Assembly: GCA_964017125.1 (NCBI GenBank)
Contig: OZ024912.1
Span: 81,868,658-81,932,657 of the forward strand
DNA length: 64,000 bases
Reading direction: 5' to 3'
Source: Flabesymbios commensalis
Taxonomy: Eukaryota; Annelida; Polychaeta; Terebellida; Flabelligeridae
Shown piece by piece: positions 1 to 11,176 of the stretch (within the stretch, counting starts at the first letter, position 1; each line of letters begins with the position of its first letter). The notes under the pieces were generated by a model. That model did no database searches and had not been told where the DNA came from. It saw nothing but the letters and a program-made list of their open reading frames with translations. Both the position numbers and the translations under genes were made by a program.

Positions 1-155
1 ACTGCGGTTATTGCAACTGCTGTTCTTTTGCTATGAGTATATCACCCTGGTAGCTCTGACAATACTTCCTGCTGGTTAATGCGAGCAGGTTGCCCCCTTG
101 TAGGGCTCTGTGGTGGGTGGAGAGACAGGGTGATGAAAAAACAACACAACACACC

Positions 156-1479
156 ATGGATAAAGGACATAACAAAGCGACAAAGCGGAAAAATAGCGAT
201 GAGGAGGATTATGATAGTGACCAAGCATACCTTGAAAGATATAAAAAAACCAGAGAGGAAATTCTAAAAGCTAAAATATTTTTCCCGAGATTTTTGATGA
301 TGACGTCTGGAGATGATGAGAAATCTCTCTCCAGTCTCTCAACACTTGCCACCCAAAAGGGAATCCAGGGCTTGGTAGGAGAGCCTAAAACCATCAAAAG
401 GCTGCGCTCTGGCGACCTCTTGGTCAACAGAGAAACGCATTCTACCAAGCTTCTAGCAATTACGGAATTGGCCCAAGTGCCTGTGAAAGTATCACCACAC
501 AGGACACTAAACACCTCAAAGGGAGTTCTCAGGACTTCTGGGCTCAAAAATACAACAAGAGAGGAATTATTGACACAGCTCAAAAAACAAGGAGCCACTG
601 ATGCACGAATGGTTACCATTAAAAAAACGGAGAAATGATTAGAGTAAACACTGCCATCCTCACTTTCAACCGGCCAACTCCACCAGCCACCTTAAAGGTT
701 GGATTTGAGAGATGTACCGTCCAGCCATACGTGCCCAGCCCTTTGAGGTGTTTCAAATGCCAACAGTTTGGACACCACCAAGATAACTGCAGTAAAACAA
801 AGGTGTGCACGAAGTGTGCACAACCTGACCATCAAGACACCGCCTGCACATCTGCAATGAAATGTGTCAACTGTAATGGTGAATCCAACGTTTTCGCACA
901 GAGCGAAAGATTTCCTTCCCTGAAGCTCGGAAAATTGTTGAAGGGGTTAACAAACAACCATCATTTGCCAGTGTTGTCGCGAAGCAGGTTGTGTCGGTTG
1001 GTTGCCAGACTGATGCAGTAGAGATCAGATCTGCAACTGGTGCAACAAATGTTTCCGCAACACCTGTATCCTCTTCATCAAAACCTAATACAAGCAAAGA
1101 TACCTCCACTGCCAAAAAACAAACTATGATCAATAAAAATACAACAACAGCAGCTACCCCTACTGTCCCAAAGCTACTGGCAAATAGGGATGCAAAACAA
1201 ACAAAAAATGGCAAAACAAATAATAAAGATAAGAACAAAGAAACGGTAAATAAACCACCAGTAGCTGAACAAACAAAACAAATTAACAAGAAAAGCACAA
1301 ATGAAGGTAGTGGTCGAATGCCCAAGGGCACTGATGACCCGATCGCTATGTATAACAGATACGAATCCATGGAGCGTGCAGATGATGATGAAAGCAGCGA
1401 TAGCGAGGTATTTGTATCTCCCGACACCGTCGCTGCACTCCAAGCACAGATAAAACCAGGGAGGCATAAAAATTCATAA
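156..1479 (+). pseudogene. LINE ORF1 (nucleic-acid-binding protein), frame-broken
   Basis: ORF1 of the LINE, the RNA-binding chaperone that packages the element's transcript. The ATG at 156 (context CACCATGG) begins a charged N-terminus (MDKGHNKATKRKNSDEE). The first frame stops at 636-638, while the matching frame continues from 635 with the family-typical stretch ILTFNRPTPPATLKVGF. Two clear CX2CX4HX4C knuckles lie at about 749-847 (CFKCQQFGHHQDNC and CTKCAQPDHQDTAC), and a third begins with CVNC. A second frame change near 880-910 leads to a Thr/Lys-rich tail that stops at 1477-1479. An ATG at 156 in a good Kozak context is preferred over the upstream in-frame ATG at 90. Confidence 0.82.
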
Positions 1480-4400
1480 TGGCTCACAAAATTATACAAT
1501 GGAACTGTCGAGGTTTAAGATCAAATTACAATGACCTGGCTATTTTTTTGTAGGAGCACAGCCCATCGGCTGTGTGCCTGCAGGAGACTAACTTAAAACA
1601 TAAGTTTTAAAAACTATTCAATAATCAATTGTTTTGGCCCTGCCAATAATGAAAGGGCCTGCTGGGGTGTCACTATCCTAATTTACAAGCTGTGGTGGTT
1701 AACATAAACTGTCACAGGCAAATGACGATATGCTCTGTTTATTTAACGCCAAACCGCTCAGTAGATATTGTGGAATTGAGGCAGTTGGTAAAACAATTGC
1801 CCAAACCCTTCATGCTACTGGGAGATTTTACGGGCACCACACAATGTGGGGCTGTAGGGACATCAAACCAGGAGGCAAGATAATTGAAGACTTCGTCTCA
1901 GAGGAAAACTTATGTATTTTTAATGATGATACCACCACCTATTTGCACCCTGCTTCAAGATCTGCAACAGCCATTGACCTATCCTTGTGTGATCCCGATT
2001 TATATTTGGATTACACTTGGAGGGTCAACGAGGATCTCTGTAGCAGTGATCACTATCCTATATTTATAGAGAGCAACAACTCTATTGTTGAAGAAAGAGT
2101 GCAGCATTGGAGGCTGCACAGAGCAGATTGGGAGGCCTTCCAACAGTCTTGTGGGGAGAGCCTCACAATCTTTCAATTTGAGAGTGAAGAGGGGGTTGAT
2201 GACCCTATAGCCCTTTTTACAGCCAAGTTACACAATATAGCAGATAAAAGCATACCCAAAACCTCGACAGTTCCCAAAAAAATCGACAAACCCTGGTTCG
2301 ATGAAGGTTGCCAAAAGGCGATAGACAAAAGGAAAAAATCCTTGCAAAAATTTAAAAAACATCCAACTAGACAAAACCTTGACGGATATAAGAAAGATTA
2401 CGCTAGAGCTCGCCACAGAATCGGTGAAGCCAAGTGGCAATCTTGGAGAGCATATGTCTCCACACTAAATAATAATACATCGGCAAAACATACTTGGCAA
2501 ATGCTGCGCAGAATCAGTGGCAAGAGGGAAGATAAAACCATCAAGTACCTTGTCACCGAATCTGACACAATAACCAATACAACTGATATTGCAGAAACTC
2601 TGGAGACATCTTTCGCTGCTAAATCATCGCCAGATCATTATCAGAAAAAAATTCGAAGGATCAGGGAGAAGGAGAAGGAGAACACATTGGACTTTGAGTC
2701 CGATAATGACGAAAAGTACAATGTTGATTTCTCTAAACGAGAGTTAATTAAATCTATCGCTCAGGCAACTGATTTGGCAACTGGCCCTGATGAAATTCAC
2801 TACCAGTTTCTGAAACATTTGCCTGATGTATCACTTGATCTGTTGCTTCTACTCTTGAATGATCTGTGGCAATCTCAGGATTTCCCAGATGGATGGAGAG
2901 AAGCAACAGTGATCCCGATCCCTAAACCTGGAAAAGATCGAACAGATCCTAATAATTATAGGCCAATAGCATTGACAAGTTGTCTTAGCAAAAATCAATC
3001 TTCGTCTCACGTGGTTTTTACAAGACAATAACATAATAACTAAATATCAATGTGGTTTTCAAAAAGGCAAAAGCACCACAGACCATTTGGTCAGACTGGA
3101 GACTTATATCCGTCGAGGTTTTGTAAAAAATCAACATACAGTTGGAATATTTTTTGATTTAGAAAAGGCCTATGATACCACATGGAAGGGTGGTATCATG
3201 AAAGATCTCCATGAAATGGGTCTGAAGGGTAGATTACCCTTATTCATTCACAATTTTTTAAAGGGGAGAAAATTTAAAGTCCGCTTGGACAACACCCACT
3301 CTTCATCCACAGGAGGAGGGTGTCCCACAAGGTAGTATCCTTTCACCAACTCTATTTACCGTTAAAATAAACAGTAAAATTGATGCTTTACCAGAAGATA
3401 TTGAAAAATCGTTATATGTTGATGATCTGGCTGTTTACTGCCAGTCAAGCAATATGGCAATTGAGCGGCGCCTGCAAGGTTGCCTCGATAAGTTGGTGAC
3501 TTGTGCGGATGAGAACGGCTTTAAATTTTCTTCCACGAAAACTTTATGTGTACATTTTTGTAAGAAAAATGGCTTACAGCCTGAGCCTAATCTCAAACTA
3601 TATAGACAACAGCTTCCTGTTGAAGAGCAGGTCAAATTTCTTGGTCTTTTTTTCCGACAAGAAGCTCAGTTTTATTCCACACATCAAATATATGAAAGAT
3701 AAGTGTAGGAAAGCATTACAATTACTAGGAGTTATATCGAACAAGGATTGGGGTGGTGACCGGACAACCTTACTGAGGATTTACCGGTCTCACATCAGAT
3801 CCAAACTGGATTATGGCTGTTTTGTTTATGGTTCAGCGAGACGATCGTACTTAGCAGTACTTGATCCAATTGCGAACCAAGGATTGATATTATGCTCAGG
3901 GGCATTTCGAACATCACCCATTGAAAGTCTTAAGGTGGAGACCGGTGAGCCCTCTTTAGAGACTCGCCGGTTGAAGCTGAGCCTGCAATACTATATGAAG
4001 ATTAAAGCAAATCCTGAGAACCCGACATACTCGTGTGTTGTCAACCCAGAGTACGAGAGACTTTTTAATAACAAGCCAGGGACTATACCTACTTTGGGTA
4101 TAAGACTCCAACCTCATCTAGAGGACACGGAGGTGGAGCTCGACGCAATTAGCGTTGTGCGCCCACCAGAGTGTCCACCCTGGCTTCTTCTACAGCCTAA
4201 TATACTTTTTAACCCCTCTGATCTCAGGAAGGGAGACACCTGTCCCCTTGTCTTCCAGAGCATGTTACTAGAGCTATTTTGTAGATTTCCGAAGCACCGG
4301 AAGGTGTATACTGACGGATCAAAGGAAGACAAGAGGACAGCTATGTCCTTTGTCTGTGATGATCATGAATTTAGCTGTCGTATCAACGATGAGGCTTCAA

Positions 4401-5086
4401 TTTGCACAACAGAGCTGTTAGCTATTGAAGCTGCCATCGAATACATCTGGGATAGTAGTGACGAGGAGTTCATGATCATCACAGACTCGCTATCTTCATT
4501 GCAGGCTCTTAAGAGTCAAAAACTCAACAACCCAATTGTTTCCAATATTCTGCAAATGTGTCACTACTTGTCTGGGCACAAGGACATTGTTTTTTGCTGG
4601 GTACCCAGCCATATTGGAATACAGGGCAATAAACGGGCTGATGTTTTGGCCAAGGCTGCCCTGGATAAGACAAAACAGTTTTATTATATACCATATACTG
4701 ATTTCAAATACAACATCTCTGTATACCTGGATGACATTTTGCAAGGTGAATGGAACATCAATGTCACCAGCAAATTATTCGAGGTACAACCAATCATTAA
4801 GCGATCTTTTACACCAATGGAACGCCGATGAGATGACGTTGTCTTATGCAGGGCCAGAATTGGCCATGCCTATTTCACAAACGGCTATTTATTGAGAGGA
4901 GAATTGCGACCTATGTGCTGCAATACTCGTCTCACTGTAAGACATGTCCTTCTCAGTTGTGCGAAATATGCGCACATTAAAAGGAAGTATTTTGCATTTA
5001 ATTCCCTATTTGAACTATTTAGGGACACCACTGCTGGTTTTATTATTCAGTTCCTTCGGGAATGTAACCTATATTATATGTTTTAA
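1479..5086 (+). pseudogene. LINE ORF2 (endonuclease, reverse transcriptase, RNase H), frame-broken
   Basis: The ATG at 1479 overlaps the ORF1 stop (TAATG), a layout suited to termination-reinitiation. The endonuclease starts with MAHKIIQWNCRGLRSN; an in-frame stop follows at 1551-1553. Later endonuclease motifs include LLGDF and SDHYPIF (about 2042-2062). Reverse transcriptase motifs: NNYRPIALTSC (about 2950-2985), FFDLEKAYDTTW (about 3150-3187), QGSILSPTLF after 3330, and the catalytic YVDD at 3415-3426. RNase H: VYTDGSKED with the catalytic Asp at 4313-4315, then TTELLAIEAA and FCWVPSHIGIQGNKRAD near 4590-4640. A C-terminal segment ends at 5086 (GELRPMCC...RHVLLSCAKY). Frame changes lie near 1820, 3000-3060, 3330, 3650 and 4820. 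The longest intact stretch is 3503-4831. Confidence 0.86.
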
Positions 5087-5213
5087 TTATTAGACTTACA
5101 CTTGTAGTTTTTACACAATCACTCCAATTTCATGGAGATATAGTGACTTGATAAGTCGTTCATTTTATAATCACTTCATATTTTATATTATTTATACTGA
5201 CATTTTTATACTC

Positions 5214-5248
5214 AATAAACTGTGTTGTAGTGCAGGCGCTACAACACA
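5214..5248 (+). other. LINE 3' end: AATAAA plus stem-loop
   Basis: AATAAA at 5214-5219 is followed at once by a perfect 10-bp inverted repeat, TGTGTTGTAG (5221-5230) and CTACAACACA (5239-5248), with an 8-base loop. In many LINE families a 3' hairpin is the recognition site for the element's own reverse transcriptase. That role here is inferred from position. Confidence 0.55.
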
Positions 5249-5253
5249 GACTC

Positions 5254-5905
5254 GTTACATATAGGTGCCAGGAGCATCGTCATATTATCATATCAAACAT
5301 TTTAAACTGAATATTTTAGTACAAACATGCTTTTATTAGCTTTGTCTTTCCTTTACTACTCTAACTATACAATATAGGATATTGTAATACTAGGAATTTC
5401 CACTTAAATGGCCATAATGGCCGAAAAGTGAAGTAAAGCAGAAATTGTACTTACTTGCCATGGTTTATTTGAAAAATAATTCAGCGCTATGAGGGTTGGT
5501 CTAAAGCCCGGAATCTTCAAAAATTTGAAGTCAACGATTTGCTATAACATCTGTCGTCCAATGTGGTAGGCCAGGCTATTTCAATTTCACACCCCGATTT
5601 AATTTCTAAACGACTAGATGTATGTCCACCAGGTGACTCCAGTCGGATGTTTTCAGTCACTAGGTGGCTCTCAAATCTTGAAACGCCGTGTAGGCCTACT
5701 GCACATCTCAATCATCTTACCATCCTCAGGAAGTTCTCCTGGCCCAGTTTAGCCGATATGTGCACAAAGGTGGCCTAAAGCCCGATTCATTTATTTACTG
5801 CACTGCGACATGACGTAAATGACTTGGTAGTCTATGGTATCTCGTAGGTTAACCTCAATTTTTGTCACAATATTTAGGCCTGTGCCTACCCAACAAACAA
5901 AACAC
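5254..5905. other. Gene-free stretch
   Basis: No gene or clear element. A 30-base stretch at about 5421-5452 (GCCGAAAAGTGAAGTAAAGC) resembles the end of the K repeat found at 18642 and 62760, so it may be a 3' remnant of it. One TAGGCCTA occurs near 5691. Confidence 0.5.
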
Positions 5906-6120
5906 CAGGGTTGGGGTCGATTATAATCATAATCGTCCGATTACGATTTTTAATCGATGACATTGTAATCGTAATCATAATCGTAATCATATTTTTTGAA
6001 ATCGTGTAATCATAATTATAGGCCTAATCGTAATCGAGAAAAAAATATGACCTGTAATCATAATCGTAATCGATATTATAAAATCACTGTAATCGTGATT
6101 ATATTAAATCATCTTAACTA
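5906..6120 (+). mobile_element. Left end of a hAT-like element, TAATCG-rich
   Basis: CAGGGTTGGGGTCGATTA at 5906 is followed by about 200 bases built from TAATCGTAATCATAATCG-like words. CAGGGTTGGGG ends followed by degenerate AT-rich subterminal repeats are common in animal hAT elements. No matching right end was found, so this is probably a truncated non-autonomous copy. Confidence 0.45.
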
Positions 6121-6295
6121 TATTTTTAACATATATCACAATAAATAATAGGCCTATATCACTTGAACCGATTTCTATATTTTGTAAAGTTTTTATTTAT
6201 TTAACTATTTAAAACAGTTTGGTAAATTTCGCTTTAGTCCTATAATACTTTTTTTTCATAAAGCATATAATTCCAAATACAGATATATTGTTAAT

Positions 6296-6747
6296 TCCTG
6301 ATTTCTTTTTTTGGACAACCATGGCAAAGATAAGAAATACGGGAATTTCGTCTATCATATCTAGCCTAACTGGTAAATCACAAAAAATTTAAAAAATTTG
6401 CAGTTCTAGTCTATGGACATGTTTACATCATATGGTCATATTGACCCTTTCAAGCCTGAATTAACCATTGTCATCTTCATCCACTACAAGCCGCGAATTG
6501 CTGTCGCAATTCTCGACTTGTGATGGATGAAGATGATTAGAAGTGGATGGAAAATTAAAGAAAATTGCAATGTATTGGTGAAACAGTTTCATGCAATTTT
6601 CATTCTAAAACCCTTGGTGGTAGGAAAATTAAGTATGTTTTCGGGGATGTAAAATAATGCTTCAATGCATCGTGAGGGCTTAAAGGGTTAATAAGCCAAA
6701 ATAAAATCACCGATTTTTTTATGATTTTAGCCTGAGCCAACCCTTTA
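6296..6747 (+). mobile_element. E-family repeat, split by a D-family MITE
   Basis: Family E carries the words AAGATAAGAAATACGGGAAT, GGACATGTTTACATCATATG and AAAATAAAATC...GATGATTTTAG and ends next to TTAA. Related copies are at 24790-24997 and 36790-37081. Here a D element (6445-6687) sits inside it at the point where the 24.9-kb copy reads CATATTAAGAAGC. The left boundary is approximate. Confidence 0.65.
6445..6687 (+). mobile_element. D-family TTAA MITE nested in E
   Basis: 243 bp from CCCTTTCAAGCCTGAATT to GGGCTTAAAGGG, flanked by TTGA (a decayed TTAA, 6441-6444) and TTAA (6688-6691). Near the left end is a GC-rich hairpin whose arms read ATCCACTACAAGCCGCGAAT and its near complement. The CCC...GGG ends and TTAA target are the signature of piggyBac-type elements. 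No transposase is encoded. Other copies: 52753, 52907, 58700, 63388 and 63625. Confidence 0.75.
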
Positions 6748-6849
6748 ATACTATATCTAAATGCTAACATAGGGAGGAGAATAGTGGCATGTTAATTCGC
6801 CTTCAAAACTGTACATAACGTACAGGAAACGTCCTAGGAAATGAGGATG

Positions 6850-6968
6850 CCCAGCCAACACAGTTCGTAGATCCAATATTGGCGTATTGTTGGTCCAGCC
6901 TAGCAGATGGTGGCCCAGCAGTGGGCCAATATTGGATCAACAATATTGGATCAGCATCTCGTGTTTTC
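6850..6968. mobile_element. M-family palindromic MITE
   Basis: Family M is about 100-110 bp, nearly a perfect palindrome, with ends close to CCCAGCAAACA/TGTTTGCTGGG and a centre like GGCCCAGCGTCGTAGACGCTGG. This copy begins CCCAGCCAACAC and has arms ATCCAATATTG and CAATATTGGAT around a TAGCAGATGGTGG centre. It ends near CTCGTGTTTTC. Confidence 0.65.
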
Positions 6969-7289
6969 AAGATGGTATACATATTATACAATAGTAGGGA
7001 CGCTCCCCGCGATGGTAAACACAGCAATGAGGCGCGACTACTAATTGCAGCTGCAACTAGCGTTACCCCTCCTCCCCCCTCCCCTCCCCCCCCTCCTACA
7101 CACTTTTTAACGACAAGGTTGATTTTATCTGCAAAGTGGTCGAAATATGATTAAAGATTTATACATACAGCTGTGAAATGCGCATGTGTGGGACGGACAA
7201 GTGTAGGCTTACATTAGCCTATAGAGTACACTTTGACAGCATTAATATCAGCAACTGAACTGATTACAAGATACTACTCCAACGAGAAA

Positions 7290-7366
7290 TTGACCCAATG
7301 CTGTTTTAATGTTAGGCCAACGTCTGCGATGTTGGACGACATTAAACCAACATTTGGTGAGTGTGC
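7290..7366. mobile_element. M-family palindromic MITE
   Basis: Arms CCCAATGCTGTTTTAATGTT and AACATTAAAACC-type complement (ACATTAAACCAACATTTGG) surround AACGTCTGCGATGTTGG. Terminal parts are worn. Confidence 0.6.
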
Positions 7367-7698
7367 CGTGGTAGCTGGGAAAGCTCTTACTGTCAATATG
7401 CTGGAGGTTAACTGTTCCCAGACCCCCACCGTAACACTACCTTTTGTGTCACAACACAAATCCCACATGAGAGAAATGGTGAATTATTTCCTCATAGATG
7501 TCGCTCAACTATATAGACTTTCTATGATTTGGGAACTTGCTGTCAATGAGGCGATGGGTATGAAACGCATATAGTATTATTATCTTTTCTGGCAACTGTG
7601 GGTGTGGCGTGATATGGCATTGTGGAATATCTACAGGCCACTATTGCATTCTGGGGATCCCATGTCCAGTGTATTTTGACAGTTAACTATATCTTTAA

Positions 7699-7938
7699 CC
7701 CTTAAAGCGCTAAATTTTTTTATAAAAACCTTGGAGCCAAAAGGGTTAATTTAAATTTGAAATCATCATAAATGTCTTATTCAGCTCTTTCTGATTCATT
7801 TGAATACCTATGGTATGGGTCTACGACCATTAGAAATATTTTTACTCTTACAGTGTGGGGATTAACTTTAGTCGTCAGAATCTGACGTCTACAGACGTCA
7901 GATTCTGACGACTAAAGTTGATCCCCGCGCTGCAAGGG
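7699..7938 (+). mobile_element. A-family TTAA MITE, complete copy
   Basis: Reference copy of family A: 240 bp with TTAA on both sides (7695-7698 and 7939-7942). It runs from CCCTTAAAGCGCTAAATT to CCCCGCGCTGCAAGGG, so the ends are short inverted repeats (CCCTTnnAGCGC/GCGCTnnAAGGG). The middle holds the family words AAATCATCATAAATGTCTTA and CATTTGAATACCTATG. The right third is a strong hairpin of GACGTCAGATTCTGACG type. TTAA target plus CCC...GGG ends point to piggyBac-type mobilisation. It codes for nothing. Confidence 0.82.
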
Positions 7939-8048
7939 TTAACAATACCTTTAAGTAGGCTATATGGCATGGTGTCAAAAGTATATAAACATAGGGGGTC
8001 TATAGGCTATGTCATTGTAATCGTCTAATTATTAGCTCGATGCCTTCA

Positions 8049-8225
8049 TGTACATGTTCTGTCTCATGGAACTCATGGCAACAATTAAACTGTCTTGTTC
8101 TTCTCGTGGCAACACTTGAGCTGCCTTTTCCTTCTCATGCCAACAATTGAGCTGTTTTGTCCTCTTGCAACCATTGAGTTGCTTTGTTCTTGTCATGGAA
8201 ACCATTTATTTGTTTTGTCTCTATT
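8049..8225 (+). repeat. Degenerate tandem repeat, about 35-bp unit
   Basis: Four to five imperfect units of the form CATGGCAACAATTGAGCTGT followed by TTGTCCTTCT-like spacing. Unit length varies and there is no reading frame through it. Function unknown. Confidence 0.6.
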
Positions 8226-8475
8226 TGTGTCGTTCTATTTGTGAAGGTATTTTCTCTTTTTTGTGATGCTAAAGATATAGGCTCTGTCTCTGAAACATTA
8301 AACATTAGGTATCACGCATGAACAGTGTGTGAGTGTGATGTACACACTGGAGTATGTTACTATGGCAACACCGATGGTCACATAGGAGTGCATATCACCA
8401 TGGTGACGGCGATATCTGTTTTTAATATCAACAGGAAATGCTTGGAGCTACTGCAGGTCACCCCTGATAAACACT

Positions 8476-8716
8476 AGCTGCTGCCCCAATGCTGGCTCAA
8501 TGCTGGCCTAATGCTGGGTCACCGTTTGTCGGCATGTATTGACCCAAAGCTGGGCTGATGTTGGCCCAGCGTCGTAGACGGTGGGCCTACATTAGCCCAG
8601 CATTGGGTCAACGTCCCATGACAAAATATGAGACGTTGACACACAATGCAGGCTTTAACTTTAATGTTGGGTCACCGTCTACGACATTGGCCCAACATTA
8701 GACTAACATTGGCTCC
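8476..8716. mobile_element. Cluster of two to three M-family MITEs
   Basis: A half copy (8476-8525), then a palindrome at 8538-8623 (TGGCCCAGCGTCGTAGACGG centre) and another at 8629-8716 (GGGTCACCGTCTACGACATT centre). The third starts with GAGACGTTGAC, typical of M just inside its terminal repeat. Confidence 0.65.
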
Positions 8717-8822
8717 AAATGTAATGGCTTCTGGGCCCCATATTCACATGCCATCTATCGGAAACCTTTAGGCTTCACTGGTGCGTTTATCCAACACGTG
8801 CATCTAGAGTTATTAAAAACTC

Positions 8823-8962
8823 GACTGACTGACTGACTGACTGACTGACGGACTGATTCACTGACTGACTGACTCACTGACTCAATGAGTGACTGGATGA
8901 CACACTGACTGACTTAGTGACTGACTGCCTGACTGACTGAGTGAGTGACTGACTGACTGACT
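8823..8962 (+). repeat. (GACT)n microsatellite
   Basis: About 140 bases of GACT/CTGA tetranucleotide repeats with scattered substitutions (GATT, GAGT, GGAT). Confidence 0.9.
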
Positions 8963-9320
8963 CCATACTTTTTTGATAAATAAACCATACACCTTTTTAG
9001 CAACCAGGACAAATGTTCTATTTTATTCACAACATATGATTTGTGATTATTGATAACGCCATTTCTATTTGGACGTGAATGAAAATAACGAAATTTTAGA
9101 AAAAAATTACATTGCACTACACGAAAGGGTATATACAATTACATGTACTTTAAATATCGCATGAAGGACGTATTCGTCATGTTGTATTTTCCAAAAGACA
9201 ATTTAAGTAGGCTAACATCTGTAAGCTGTGGTAAATTGAGATAAATTGAGAAAATAGCAGTCGGCCTATTACATATTCTACAGATCAGTATTACACCTCA
9301 TTTTTTAGCATAAATGATTA

Positions 9321-9732
9321 CTATAGGTCGTACGCCCAATATCGCGAACCACGTTTTTCGTCATTTAAAAAATATTTACTGGCTGAAATTATTTTTTTTA
9401 CCTCTATTCAACTCACTAGCATGTCCGGCCATCTCCGGGTATAATTTTTAGTTGAAAAATATATTAACTTGGGAAATCCTTTCTTTGTCATGTATACCGA
9501 TTTTCCCGAATTCCACTTAATATCGCCCACCGCTCTAATGATGATTGACTGTCATCATACAAGGCAAAGAAAGGATCAGACGATGTAAAGTATTTTTTGC
9601 CGAAAAAACGGCAGGAATAGGCGCCGTATAACTTGGCAAGTTGAATGGTGTTGAAAAAAATAAAATTTAGTCACCAAATATTTTTTAAATGGCAAAAAAC
9701 GTGGTTCGCGATATTGGGCGTACGACCTATAG
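9321..9732. mobile_element. 412-bp TA-flanked element with long terminal inverted repeats
   Basis: The left end CTATAGGTCGTACGCCCAAT (9321) is matched in reverse at 9716-9732. With small mismatches the inverted repeat extends about 55 bp, through ATCGCGAACCACGTTTTT and ATTTAAAAAATATT. TA flanks both ends (9319-9320, 9733-9734). Inside, CCTTTCTTTGTC (about 9479) and GGCAAAGAAAGG (about 9562) are also complementary, so much of the element can fold back. A Tc1/mariner-type MITE is plausible from the TA target. Confidence 0.75.
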
Positions 9733-9738
9733 TACAAG

Positions 9739-9800
9739 TAATTTTCAGTCACCTGAAATTGTGTATCGCGGTAGCGAAACACAATTTCAAGTGACTAAAA
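9739..9800 (+). mobile_element. C-family hairpin core (fragment)
   Basis: TCACCTGAAATTGTGTATCG and AACACAATTTCAAGTGAC form a hairpin matching the core of family C (complete copy at 17147). The rest of the element is not recognisable here. Confidence 0.5.
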
Positions 9801-10195
9801 ATTTAAATTTCTTATGGCTGAGCAGAGGGTTGACGTCTACTGATTGTCATGATTAGCTCTTCTGGGAGCTTATTATGGGATGTTCAAGTGGAATCTTGCT
9901 ACATCACCGAGCACGGTGTATGATGTCCCCAAACTATATGGACGTCACACTTTGCACCACACGGAGTGTACATGTTTGCATGCTGAGAAAACAACCAGTG
10001 CAGGTCACCATATTAGAAGGGTCTCCGGGGGGGGGGGGGGGAGGGGAGTCGATATTGATGTTCTCAGCATTATTTTATTTCAACCAGTCTCTCTTATCTT
10101 CATTTTACGGCAAAGATTTGTGTTCATTATTTTTTTTTCAAAGTATGGGTGGGACTTTTCAAATATATATCGGGATGGATGGATGTATAGATGAA

Positions 10196-10400
10196 TTAAT
10201 GAATGAATGAATGAATGAATGAATGAATGGGGTTTTAGGCCACCTGTGTACCCATATAGGCGTAACTGGGCCAGGAGAACCTCCTGAGGATGGTGAGATG
10301 AATGAGATGACACGTACTGCCCTCCAGACACACGATTCGAAATTCGGACCCTGATGTTCTGAGTCCGAGTACGCTTTTGGCTCACCACAATACTGAATCT
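10196..10400 (-). mobile_element. tRNA-derived SINE with (ATTC)n tail
   Basis: Read on the minus strand: a tRNA-like head (GTGAGCCAAAAGCG..., with GGTCCGAATTTCGAATC resembling a pol III B box), a body with TCACCATCCTCAGGAGGTTC, then GGCCTAAAACCCC and a tail of ATTC repeats (10196-10228). The body recurs at 25583-25731 and the tail end at 16628-16690. SINEs ending in a short simple repeat are moved by partner LINEs. No partner was identified here. Confidence 0.7.
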
Positions 10401-10577
10401 CAATATATCAAGATAGGCAACTGCATGATTGTGCTATAAATGTAGGCTTACAATTCACTAAATTAATTAAAAATGTAGCTAATAATAAAGCTCATAGAAA
10501 TATTACTAATATATCAAACATAATTATAATGGTAGCTGTCAATGAAATTAATGGATCCGATGTGGAAAATTACCTTA

Positions 10578-10973
10578 TACTCGCCGTCAAATTAAAAATG
10601 ATCAACCAGGATCGCATGATTTTCGACGATTTCTTGAAATGCCTTGAAATTTTGCAGATGCCATTTTCTATTAAAATCCTAACAGGGGTAAAAATTTCGG
10701 AAAATAGTATTTAATATTTCAAAAGTCAGACCTTTTGCCTTGCAATAAAATTCTAGAATTAGTTTAATGAGGTTATAGAGGGACATCGTAATTTCAATTC
10801 ATTACATGTCAAATGGTCTAACTTTTGAAATACGCTATATAATTTTACGAAATTTTCTGGACTATTAGGATTTGAATAAAAAATTGCCTTTGCAAAATTT
10901 GAAGAAAATCGGTTTAGAATTGCCGGCGAAATTACAGAGAATCATGCGATCCTGGTTAATATGACGGCGAGTA
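10578..10973. mobile_element. 396-bp TA-flanked foldback element
   Basis: Long arms fold onto each other: TACTCGCCGTCA, GATCAACCAGGATCGCATGA and TTTTGAAATA-type words on the left reappear complemented on the right (ATCATGCGATCCTGGTTAAT, TGACGGCGAGTA). Arms are roughly 170 bp and diverged. TA stands at 10576-10577 and 10974-10975. It looks like a non-autonomous TA-targeting transposon. Confidence 0.65.
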
Positions 10974-10984
10974 TAGAGATCATG

Positions 10985-11176
10985 AGACCATTGTGAAATC
11001 ATCATAAATATCTTAGTTAGGTCTTTCCGTTTCATTTGAATACCTATGCTATGGATCTGCGGCCGTTATAAATGTTTCAGCGGGCATCCATTATAAACCG
11101 ACTTTCGACGTCAGAAGCTGACGTCTACAGACGTCAGATTCTGACGTCTAAAGTCGATCCCCGCGCTGAAAGAATT
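10985..11176 (+). mobile_element. A-family MITE, left end missing
   Basis: Has the family words AATCATCATAAATATCTTAG and CATTTGAATACCTATG and the full GACGTCAGATTCTGACGTC hairpin, ending CCCCGCGCTGAAAG. It directly follows the foldback element. Confidence 0.75.

Larger units (their letters stand above)
1..5253 (+). mobile_element. Decayed LINE of the I/Nimb group
   Basis: A nearly full-length non-LTR retrotransposon on the plus strand. Seen in order: a leader (1-155), an ORF1 with CCHC zinc knuckles, an ORF2 with AP-endonuclease, reverse transcriptase and RNase H domains, a Cys/His segment near the C-terminus, and a short 3' tail with AATAAA and a stem-loop. ORF1 zinc knuckles together with an RNase H after the reverse transcriptase are known for the I superfamily (I, Nimb and relatives), which is why that group is chosen. 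The copy is dead: several frame changes and at least one early in-frame stop. The true 5' end may lie before base 1, and the exact 3' end is uncertain because no target duplication was found. Confidence 0.88.
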
